A program made the position numbers and the translations under genes. From assembly GCA_002309805.1 (NCBI GenBank), contig DBYJ01000015.1:2509-66508 (forward strand): DNA of 64,000 nucleotides, in the 5' to 3' direction. Source of the DNA: Bacteroidales bacterium UBA1189 (GTDB lineage: Bacteria; Bacteroidota; Bacteroidia; Bacteroidales; Bacteroidaceae). A model generated the notes under the pieces. That model saw only the letters and a program-made list of their open reading frames with translations. It was not told the DNA's origin and ran no database searches. Numbering within the stretch: the first letter of the stretch is position 1; each line of letters begins with the position of its first letter. This document shows, piece after piece, positions 42,179 through 50,071 of the stretch.

Positions 42179-44890
42179 CTATTTTTTTGCAAAAAAACTG
42201 AATTCGTGTGTGCCTTGGCCGACATCCACAGAATCCAAGCCAGGCAAGACTACCGTAGCCGTCGAGCCAACTGGGACGGTAAGCGTGAGGCGATAGCTGT
42301 CGTTACCCTGATACTGAATAGCGCTTCGGAGGAGGCCGTAAGGCGTCTGCTTCTCGTAGGCGACACGCGGCAACGTGGGGCTCACGCAAGGACGGATGAT
42401 GACATGACGATAGCCGGCCTTCCCAAACTCGGAGTCAAGCCGCACGCCAGCCAAGTCACGATAGAGGCTGACAAGGCCTCCGCCAAACATGGGGTGGTTG
42501 CGTGAGTTGTTGCCGTCCCATTGTTCCCACGTTACCGTAGCCCCCTGCTCAATCCAATGCCCAAAGCTAGGGAAGTCACGTTGGCGCAACACACGCAAAG
42601 CCAGTTCTGTAAGTCCATTTCCACAAAGCACCTCAAAGAGAAAGCGCGTGCCGAAGATGCCCGTGTTGAGATGCCCGTTGTAGGTATCGCTAATTTCGTG
42701 CTCCAACGTACGGACGGCATCGGCTTTCACATTTTCGGGCACGCCCATGTAAAGGGCGAGGACGTTGCTTCCATAGTCGCCATAGCTCTTGGCTTCGGGG
42801 TTATAGAATTTCTTGTGGAATGCCTCACGGGTACGCTCGGCTAAAGCATGATATTTCTCAGCATCCTCCTTATAGCTATTGGGGTGGAGATTGAGTGGAG
42901 TACCAAGCCGTTCAGCAGCGTGCGCGGTAAGCTCGGCGCAGTACCAAAGGTAAAACGTGTGGACGAGCTCATCCTTCGGCAGCCCGAAGGCAGGAGACCA
43001 GTCGCCCAGATTAAGCCAATAGAGCGGTTTGCCGTCGGGTCCTCCCTTTTGCTGGAACATCGTGCCCTCAGGCGTAATCGACTGCTGCATGTGGCGCAGC
43101 TGCTCCGTCATGGCAAAGTAATTGTCAGTCAGGACGCTCACATCGCCCGTATGGACATAGAGTTCCCAAGGAATGATGTTCATGGCGGCTCCCCATGCTA
43201 CGCCGCCTCCGCAGATAGGCTGCCAAGGAGCGCCGTTAGGGACGTAGCCGTCATCGACATTCTGCGTGTCGCGCATGTCGCGCAGCCATTTGCGGTAGAA
43301 GGCAGATGCATTGAAATTCTCCAACACCATCGGAGAGGCCACCTGACCATCGCCCGTATAAGGAGCGCGCTCACGATGGGGACAGTCGGAAGCTACGCCA
43401 CAATGCATATTGTCAATCTGCGACTGCTGCCAGATGGTATTAATTCGGTTAATCAGACGGTCGGAACTAACGAAACGGGCATCAATTGGTACGTCTGTAC
43501 CGATGCACTCGGCAGTTATCATTTCGGGTGTCAGATGCTCCACGCCTTTAATGATGGCCTGCGAGAAGACATACCACGCAAAGCGGGCAGCATACTCCTC
43601 TTCGCCCTCACCACGAAAGATGTACTTATCGGTTCCGACAGGTTCTTCGCAGGGGTAGCGGATGTCAAGATCCTGCCCAGCCTTTCCACGAATGCCACGC
43701 AGATGGAGGCGTCCTGAGATTTCGTGGTCGAACGTAGCTGTCCACTCGCCTGACTTACTGCGGACAAGAGAGATAGGACGAAGCGTCTCGACAACTCTGT
43801 CCGTAGGGGCATCGTGAGCCGTAAGTTCACCATCAGGAGCCTTACGGAGTACAACGGACCGCCAACCAGAGATGTCGCAGCCGACGGAAGCCCACAACGG
43901 TTCCTCCAGACGGGCGTCATAGACTTCGCCTTTGTAGATGTCGTTGCTTTGGATGGGTGACTGCTTGACGAGCCAGCTTTCGTCTGTTACAACGAGCTCA
44001 TGACGTCCGTTGGCATAGGTGATATCGAGCTGACAGATAAAACGCGGCGAGCCGAAAGGCTGCATAAGCCGATGGCTGGGATGCGCCCAACCATTACCCA
44101 GCAACACGCCCACGGCGTTTTCACCTTCATGCACCATCTCTGTAAAGTCATAGGCAAGATACATGATACGATAGTCGCGAAAATGGTCGCTGATGGGGAT
44201 GTTGGCTTTATCAAGGCCATCACGATGGGTGAAATTGGTAAAGTTGGGTACATAAAAATCGTCCCCCACCTTCGCGCCATTGGCATAAAGTTCAAAAAAG
44301 CCCATGGCCGAAATGTAGGCTTTCACCTTCTTCACCTTACCTTTTATAATAAAGTCCTTCCGGAACATGGGAGCTATGCTGTCGGCTGATGACACCAGTT
44401 CGTCTTGCCAAGGAGCGCCAATCCACTTTGCCTGCCAGTCATCAGCTTTCAGCCCAACACCGAAATAAGCGCATTCGCTCCAATCCGAACAGACGCCACG
44501 TTCGTCCCATATGCGAACTCGCCACCAAGCATCAAGCCTACTCTTCAACTTCTTGCCCCCATAAGAGACCAAATGTGATTCGTCGGACAGGATTTTTCCA
44601 GACTTCCACAGGTCGGCATGACCCCTACGGAGTATTTCTTTCGACGTTGCCACGCGAATCTCATACGCCGTCTGACGCTTTCCCTTCAGCGTATCGCTGG
44701 TAGGTACGTTTATCCACGAGAAGCGGGGATTGCGGTTATTACTGATCTCCAACGACGAAGGATCTTTCATATCCTCACACGTCAACGACTGGGGAGTCAT
44801 CTCCACCTTTTCCACCTGCCGTGCATCAGCAGCAGACTCCACTACTAGACACGCTATAGCCAACAGGAATAATCGATGCAAAGTCTTCAT
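42179..44890 (-). CDS. GH78 alpha-L-rhamnosidase
   Basis: This 903-aa exported enzyme has a signal peptide ending near residue 23. N-terminal beta domains include the Ig-like NPRFSWINVP...YEIRVATS segment and the Bac_rhamnosid_N-like region with SAMGFFELYANGAKVGDDFYVPN. The (alpha/alpha)6 catalytic domain carries the proposed general acid in SDCPHRERAPYTGDG (near 499-513) and the second carboxylate in ATVTWEQWDG (near 783). It removes terminal rhamnose, for example from rhamnogalacturonan oligosaccharides made by the PL11 enzyme, though the two genes are 33 kb apart. Confidence 0.93.
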   Translation of the reverse strand: MKTLHRLFLLAIACLVVESAADARQVEKVEMTPQSLTCEDMKDPSSLEISNNRNPRFSWINVPTSDTLKGKRQTAYEIRVATSKEILRRGHADLWKSGKILSDESHLVSYGGKKLKSRLDAWWRVRIWDERGVCSDWSECAYFGVGLKADDWQAKWIGAPWQDELVSSADSIAPMFRKDFIIKGKVKKVKAYISAMGFFELYANGAKVGDDFYVPNFTNFTHRDGLDKANIPISDHFRDYRIMYLAYDFTEMVHEGENAVGVLLGNGWAHPSHRLMQPFGSPRFICQLDITYANGRHELVVTDESWLVKQSPIQSNDIYKGEVYDARLEEPLWASVGCDISGWRSVVLRKAPDGELTAHDAPTDRVVETLRPISLVRSKSGEWTATFDHEISGRLHLRGIRGKAGQDLDIRYPCEEPVGTDKYIFRGEGEEEYAARFAWYVFSQAIIKGVEHLTPEMITAECIGTDVPIDARFVSSDRLINRINTIWQQSQIDNMHCGVASDCPHRERAPYTGDGQVASPMVLENFNASAFYRKWLRDMRDTQNVDDGYVPNGAPWQPICGGGVAWGAAMNIIPWELYVHTGDVSVLTDNYFAMTEQLRHMQQSITPEGTMFQQKGGPDGKPLYWLNLGDWSPAFGLPKDELVHTFYLWYCAELTAHAAERLGTPLNLHPNSYKEDAEKYHALAERTREAFHKKFYNPEAKSYGDYGSNVLALYMGVPENVKADAVRTLEHEISDTYNGHLNTGIFGTRFLFEVLCGNGLTELALRVLRQRDFPSFGHWIEQGATVTWEQWDGNNSRNHPMFGGGLVSLYRDLAGVRLDSEFGKAGYRHVIIRPCVSPTLPRVAYEKQTPYGLLRSAIQYQGNDSYRLTLTVPVGSTATVVLPGLDSVDVGQGTHEFSFFAKK

Positions 44891-44929
44891 ATCTTTTTCT
44901 TTAACCTTTTTATCTTTAACCCTTAACCT

Positions 44930-45703
44930 TTAACCTTTTTCTCGCCAATCATCAATCAATTTTCGTGCCATACTCTCTGGGCCTGGGATAGCTAACGTTC
45001 CATCTGCATGACGAGGCAGTTCATCCTTCCGGAAGAAACGGCCGTCCTTCAGCTCACCATCGGAAAACGTCACCTCGCCACTCACGTAATCAGCATGGAA
45101 GCCAATCATCAGCCCCAGCGGATAGGGCCAAGGCTGACTGCCAAAGTAACGAATATGATTGATAACAAGCGACGTTTCCTCACGAACCTCGCGAGCCACA
45201 CATTCCTCGAGGCTCTCGCCCGTTTCCACAAAGCCTGCTACCAAGCCAAAGAAATCGCGGCGAAAGGACTTGGCTTTCACCAACAGCGCCTCATCGTTCC
45301 GATGTACCAGTACAATAATCGCCGTGTTCAGCTGGGGCCAAATCTCCTGCCCACAACCCTCGCACCTTCGGCTGATGGCGGTATTCCAGCGCATGGGCGC
45401 GCCACAGCAACCACAGAATCGCGTATGCTCGCTCCAATAGAGCAGCTCCCACGCTTTCCCTGCCCGCTGATAATCCTCTTCCGACAGCAAGCGGCTCGCA
45501 TCCCTTAATCCGACGGGGCGAAGCTCCTCACTCTGCACAACGTCTTCCACTTTCACACGCCCGACAGCCTCATCAGGAGAGAAATCATGCAAGGCTGCTT
45601 CCTCTGCAAACGGCAAAGATGTATTTGGCAACGACCATTTCTCTTCCGTAGGATTCAACAGGATTCTATCGTCCTCAGTAAACAAATAGAGCCGCTTTTT
45701 CAT
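44930..45703 (-). CDS. nudC: NAD(+) diphosphatase / RNA decapping Nudix hydrolase
   Basis: This 257-aa Nudix enzyme splits NAD(H) into NMN(H) and AMP, and homologues remove NAD caps from RNA. Zinc ligands C97, C100, C114 and C117 lie before the Nudix box GFVETGESLEECVAREVREE (157-176). The NADH-specific motif SQPWPYP follows at 189-195. The serine that usually ends the SQPWPFPxS motif is Gly here. The gene is divergent from a secreted 5'-nucleotidase. Confidence 0.93.
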   Translation of the reverse strand: MKKRLYLFTEDDRILLNPTEEKWSLPNTSLPFAEEAALHDFSPDEAVGRVKVEDVVQSEELRPVGLRDASRLLSEEDYQRAGKAWELLYWSEHTRFCGCCGAPMRWNTAISRRCEGCGQEIWPQLNTAIIVLVHRNDEALLVKAKSFRRDFFGLVAGFVETGESLEECVAREVREETSLVINHIRYFGSQPWPYPLGLMIGFHADYVSGEVTFSDGELKDGRFFRKDELPRHADGTLAIPGPESMARKLIDDWREKG

Positions 45704-45723
45704 AATTCTTCCTCTTTTGGGGA

Positions 45724-45752
45724 CAAAGTTAATGTTTTTTTTCTTACATTTG
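45724..45752. promoter_or_regulatory. divergent nudC and 5'-nucleotidase promoters
   Basis: Minus-strand TAACTTTG (45731-45724) serves nudC; plus-strand TACATTTG (45745-45752) serves the nucleotidase. The boxes are back to back, 13 bp apart, so the upstream elements overlap. Confidence 0.75.
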
Positions 45753-45784
45753 CACTCTGAAATGAAAACTCTATGCCATTTATC

Positions 45785-47545
45785 ATGAAAAAAAGTGTTT
45801 TTTACTTGTCCATAACAGCCTTTGCCGCCCTGTTTGCCCTCACGTCCTGTAAGCCTAAGGAATTAGAATTCCGCATTGTAGGCACTTCAGACGTACATGG
45901 CAACTACTATCCCTACGATTTCGTAGCCGACCGTCCGGCAGCAGGTAGCCTCGCGCGTGTCCAAAGCTTTCTACGCGAGCAACGAGCCACGTGGGGTGAC
46001 CGACTCATCTATGTCGATAACGGCGACATCATACAAGGACAGCCCACCTCGTACTACTACAATACCGTCGCCGTCGGAACGCCTCATCTCGCAGACCAAA
46101 TGCTCAACTACATGGGCTGCGAAATCGGCACCCTCGGCAATCACGAGATTGAAACTGGAGGCACTACCTATCAACGCTACATCCTCGATGCCGACTTCCC
46201 CATACTCGGCGCCAACATCATTCTTGATGGTACAGACCATAACTTCATTCCGCCCTATAAAGTCATCGAGCGCCATGGGGTCAAAATTGCGTTCATCGGA
46301 ATGCTTACCCCCGCCATCCCCAATTGGTTGCCTCGCGAGCTTTGGCGTGAACTGAAATTCCTCGACATCGAATCATCAGCCCGCCAATGGATGGCCTACG
46401 TGAAGGAGAAAGTACAGCCCGACGTCATTATCGGCGTATTCCATTCAGGACTTAATGGCGGCATCACCACCGATAGCTACACGGAAAATGCTACGGAGCA
46501 GGTAGCACGCGAGGTGCCAGGCTTCGATGCCATTATCTTTGGACATGACCATCGCCTCTGCTGCGACTCCGTTGTCAATACTGAAGGCAAAGCTGTGCCT
46601 ATCATCAACCCCGCCAATGGTGCCCGCTATGTCTCGCAACTTACGCTAACGCTGAAGAAGGAACACGGCAAGTGGGCCGCGAAGCACACCGATGCCGTAA
46701 ACGTGCCCGTCACGGACTATGACTCCGACCCAGATTTCATGACTACCTTTGCCCCACAGATGGAAGAAGTGAAGAAATACGTCTCCAAACGCATCGGCAC
46801 ATTCACAGCTCCGCTTACTACGCAAGACGCCTATTTCGGCCCTTGCCCTTTCATGGACTTCATCCATCAGATGCAGCTCGACATCACCAGCGCCGACATC
46901 TCGCTTGCCGCCCCGCTTTCGTTGAACGCTACCATCAAGGCTGGCGACGTCTATGTGCGGGATATGTTCAACCTCTACCGCTATGAAAACATGCTCTACA
47001 CCATGTTGCTCAAAGGAAGCGAGGTGCGCGACCATCTGGAAATGTCCTACGCCCTTTGGGCCAACCAAATGCGTTCAGCCAACGACCACCTCATCCTCTT
47101 TGATGAGAATGCGTCTGACAACGGCGACAAGAACACAGGCAAGGGACGTCCGAAATTCAAGAACATCTACTACAACTTCGATACCGCCGCTGGCATCCGC
47201 TATGAGGTTGATGTCACCAAGCCCATCGGCCAGCGCGTCCGCATCCTCAGCATGGCCGACGGTCGCCCATTCGACCCCTCCCAAACCTATCGCGTGGCTG
47301 TCAACTCCTATCGCGGCAATGGCGGAGGCGAACTGTTGACCCGCGGCGCAGGCATTCCGCAGGAAGAATTGCGCAGCCGTGTCGATTATAGCACCGATGC
47401 CGACCTCCGCTTCTATATGCTTTCTTACATCGAAGCCCGCGACACCATCGCTCCACGTCCCGTCTGCCAATGGCGCTTCGTCCCCGAGAAATGGACCATC
47501 CCCGCCGCCCAACGCGACAAGGAGCTACTCTTCCCGTCCCATTAA
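45785..47545 (+). CDS. 5'-nucleotidase / UDP-sugar hydrolase lipoprotein
   Basis: This 586-aa protein has a lipobox (ALTSCKP). The N-terminal calcineurin-like metallophosphatase domain has the expected metal motifs (TSDVHGNYYPYD, DNGDIIQG, GNHEIETGG, GVFHSGLNGG, FGHDHR). The C-terminal 5'-nucleotidase domain includes VAVNSYRGNGGGELLTRGAG. It would dephosphorylate nucleotides or cleave UDP-sugars in the periplasm or at the surface. The second Met (45785) is chosen because the lipoprotein signal MKKSVFYL starts there. No GPI-like or T9SS tail is present. Confidence 0.92.
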   Translation: MKKSVFYLSITAFAALFALTSCKPKELEFRIVGTSDVHGNYYPYDFVADRPAAGSLARVQSFLREQRATWGDRLIYVDNGDIIQGQPTSYYYNTVAVGTPHLADQMLNYMGCEIGTLGNHEIETGGTTYQRYILDADFPILGANIILDGTDHNFIPPYKVIERHGVKIAFIGMLTPAIPNWLPRELWRELKFLDIESSARQWMAYVKEKVQPDVIIGVFHSGLNGGITTDSYTENATEQVAREVPGFDAIIFGHDHRLCCDSVVNTEGKAVPIINPANGARYVSQLTLTLKKEHGKWAAKHTDAVNVPVTDYDSDPDFMTTFAPQMEEVKKYVSKRIGTFTAPLTTQDAYFGPCPFMDFIHQMQLDITSADISLAAPLSLNATIKAGDVYVRDMFNLYRYENMLYTMLLKGSEVRDHLEMSYALWANQMRSANDHLILFDENASDNGDKNTGKGRPKFKNIYYNFDTAAGIRYEVDVTKPIGQRVRILSMADGRPFDPSQTYRVAVNSYRGNGGGELLTRGAGIPQEELRSRVDYSTDADLRFYMLSYIEARDTIAPRPVCQWRFVPEKWTIPAAQRDKELLFPSH

Positions 47546-47575
47546 TCCCCTTAGACCCATAAGATTTAATAGAAT

Positions 47576-49726
47576 ATGAAAAAAAGCTTCGTAACCCTGT
47601 TCTTACTTGCACTCTGCTTGAGCGCAGTAGCCCAGCCGTCGGCTACGTACTACCAAACCATCGACGGCCTTAAGAAAGATATTCTGAAGGACACCCTTCA
47701 TGCAATTATCAACAGAGGTCGCACCAACGTCAAGTACACAAAGCTCAACGAGAAGTATCCCAGCATCTACTACCTCTACGACGATGAGAAAGGCAAGGAG
47801 ACCGCCCGTGTCTACGACTTGTTCAGCGACGAGGTATTCGCATTCACCAGCACTTCTGCATGGAACAAGGAACACGTCATCCCCAAAAGCTGGTGGGGAA
47901 CTAAACCTGAAAACGAAAAAGTGGGTGCCTACAACGATATCTTCAGCGTCATACCCTCCCTTTCCACCGCCAATAGCGCCAAAAGCAACTATCCCCCTGG
48001 GATAGTCGATAAGACTAACCCCAATGATTATAAGGATAGTGGCCGAATGTGGACAGGCCCTGCCACCAACGGCACGGGTGGTTCCTACTCGAAAGTGTGG
48101 GAGCCCTATGATGACTACAAAGGCGACTTTGCCCGCATCATCATGTACGTCGCCACCTGCTATGCCGACATCGCATGGGGGTCGAACTCCAATGTGGAGA
48201 GCGAATTCAACAAAGAGGTGTGGCCCACTATGAACGAATGGCTTTACAAACTGATGCTCAAGTGGCACAACGATGACCCCGTCAGCGAAAAGGAAAAGAA
48301 AATCAACAACGATGCCTTCGACATTCAGAAGAACCGCAACCCCTTCATCGACTACCCAGCCCTCGCCGACTACATCTGGGGCGACTACCAAACGCAGGCT
48401 TTTGACCTCTCCTCTGCCCAGCTCTACACCCATATCGGCAGCGGCGAGGCCACCTTCTTCACCGTCACCTATATGGCCAACGGCGGCTCGGCAGCCCCTG
48501 CGGCACAAACCACTCAAGATAGCCGCGTCACCATCACTACCGCTAAGCCCTATCGCATTGGCTATGTCTTCACGGGTTGGAACACCCGTGAAGACGGTCG
48601 CGGACAATCCTACATACCTGGACAGACTTACACCCTCAGCGCCAATGTCACCCTTTATGCTCAATGGGTCGAAAGCGGCGATAATAGTGAGACGGTTTGG
48701 CAACTCGTCACTACCAATGACGAAATCGCAGCAGGTGGCCATTACGTCATCGCCTACAACACGAAGAATGTCGTAGCAGGTACTATTGAGGAGAAAAAAG
48801 ACTTCATGAAAGCCGTTTCCGCCACCTTCTCAGACGACAAAACAACTATCGTAACCTTGCCTGACGATGCCCTTGTCTTCACCCTTGACGGAACGAACGG
48901 TGCTTGGACGCTCACGTGCGATGATGGGCTGCTCGGCACTACGGCAGCAAAGAAGCTTGCCTTCGGCAAAGGGGTCACGGCATGGGATATCACCATTACC
49001 GACGGCGTTGTGACCATAGCAAGCACAAATAGCGACTACGGCACCCTGCAGTTTAACGAAGGTACGCCACGTTTCAACACCTACACTTCTAAACAAAAGC
49101 CCGTCCAACTCTACCGACAGGTGGAGAGTTCGCGCCACTATACCGTCACCACCACGGAATTCAACTACGCCACGCTCTTTCTCGATTACCCCGTTACCAT
49201 CCCCGATGGAGCAGAGGTATTCTTCGCCACTCTGACGGACAACCGCGAGGCCGCCATCCTCCACCCCATCACCGACGTCATCCCTGCCCTGACAGCCGTT
49301 ATCGTACGCGGTGAAGCGAACACGCCCTACACCTTCGAGGAAACAACCGAAATATCAGCAACCGACGCTTCTGAAAATCTGCTCATCGGCTACCTTACGA
49401 ACACCCCTATTACTAGTTCACCAGCCGTCAGCTACTACGCCGTCAACTACCGCGCTGCAAATGGCGAAGTCGGATTCTTTGCCCCCAAGGGTGCAGGCAA
49501 TCCCAACGGCAGCTTTACCGCCGTCGCCCACAAGGCCTACCTGAAAGTTAACGGCCAAGCAGCCTCATCGCTCGCTCTCCGCTTCGATGACAGCACATCC
49601 ATCAAAGACCTTAAGAACCCTGAAGACCTTAACGTCTGGTACGACCTCTTTGGCCGCAGGCTAAACACCCAGCCCACACAGAAAGGCATCTATATCGTCA
49701 ACGGACATAAAGTAATCTTGAAATAA
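47576..49726 (+). CDS. secreted endonuclease I with InlB repeat and T9SS tail
   Basis: This 716-aa protein has a signal peptide (cleaved after AVAQ, ~21). The endonuclease I (EndA/NucM) domain spans about 25-285 and contains the active-site segment NKEHVIPKSWWG and PSLSTANSAKSNYPPG. An InlB-type B repeat follows at about 295-362 (VTYMANGG...FTGWNTREDGRG...LYAQWVE), then beta-rich modules and a type IX tail (WYDLFGRRLNTQPTQKGIYIV). It is an extracellular non-specific nuclease, likely used to degrade environmental DNA for nucleotides; the upstream 5'-nucleotidase 30 bp away suits the same pathway. Confidence 0.92.
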   Translation: MKKSFVTLFLLALCLSAVAQPSATYYQTIDGLKKDILKDTLHAIINRGRTNVKYTKLNEKYPSIYYLYDDEKGKETARVYDLFSDEVFAFTSTSAWNKEHVIPKSWWGTKPENEKVGAYNDIFSVIPSLSTANSAKSNYPPGIVDKTNPNDYKDSGRMWTGPATNGTGGSYSKVWEPYDDYKGDFARIIMYVATCYADIAWGSNSNVESEFNKEVWPTMNEWLYKLMLKWHNDDPVSEKEKKINNDAFDIQKNRNPFIDYPALADYIWGDYQTQAFDLSSAQLYTHIGSGEATFFTVTYMANGGSAAPAAQTTQDSRVTITTAKPYRIGYVFTGWNTREDGRGQSYIPGQTYTLSANVTLYAQWVESGDNSETVWQLVTTNDEIAAGGHYVIAYNTKNVVAGTIEEKKDFMKAVSATFSDDKTTIVTLPDDALVFTLDGTNGAWTLTCDDGLLGTTAAKKLAFGKGVTAWDITITDGVVTIASTNSDYGTLQFNEGTPRFNTYTSKQKPVQLYRQVESSRHYTVTTTEFNYATLFLDYPVTIPDGAEVFFATLTDNREAAILHPITDVIPALTAVIVRGEANTPYTFEETTEISATDASENLLIGYLTNTPITSSPAVSYYAVNYRAANGEVGFFAPKGAGNPNGSFTAVAHKAYLKVNGQAASSLALRFDDSTSIKDLKNPEDLNVWYDLFGRRLNTQPTQKGIYIVNGHKVILK

Positions 49727-49734
49727 GTGCAGCC

Positions 49735-49887
49735 ATGAAAACCTACATAAAACCTGAGATTATTGCAACCTCCGTTTACCAGCCTGTCTTTTTGGCTGCC
49801 AGCGACGGAGATTTCAAACTCAACAACTTTGAAGGCGACAATCCCTACGATGCTGCTCCATCTTTCAGGCGCACACCGTGGGAATAA
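49735..49887 (+). CDS. small 50-aa protein, unknown
   Basis: An ATG 8 bp after the nuclease stop codon opens a 50-codon frame. It starts MKTYIKPEIIATSVYQ, continues PVFLAASDGDF, and ends with an acidic/aromatic tail (NNFEGDNPYDA, RRTPWE). There is no transmembrane helix. From memory, Bacteroidetes genomes hold many short proteins of this outline (a MKxYxKPxI start, then a L-A-A/G-S segment and a variable tail), mostly unannotated. The LAAS/LAGS point could be a processing site. Tight spacing suggests cotranscription with the nuclease. Confidence 0.7.
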   Translation: MKTYIKPEIIATSVYQPVFLAASDGDFKLNNFEGDNPYDAAPSFRRTPWE

Positions 49888-49912
49888 GATGATTTGCCTC
49901 AAAAATCCTTAA

Positions 49913-49998
49913 ACTCCAACTAGAGTTTCATTCTCCGCCAGCTGGAGTTTATATCTCCGCCAATTGGAGTTTCATTCTCCGCCAAATGGAGTTTAAAG
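49913..49998. repeat. 22-bp repeat array E with palindromic cores
   Basis: Three exact 22-bp units start at 49933, 49955 and 49977, each CTCCGCCA-NN-TGGAGTTT plus four bases. A shorter unit (CTCCAACTAGAGTTTCATT) starts at 49914. Each unit is a self-complementary CTCC...GGAG hairpin; the cores CCAGCTGG and CCAATTGG are perfect palindromes. The array lies between the convergent peptide gene and fbp. Confidence 0.92.
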
Positions 49999-50071
49999 AA
50001 ATCCCCTTCTCCTATTACAATTGTGTCTTACAAATCACGATTGTGATTCGATGCAATCTGGTTAACGTTTC

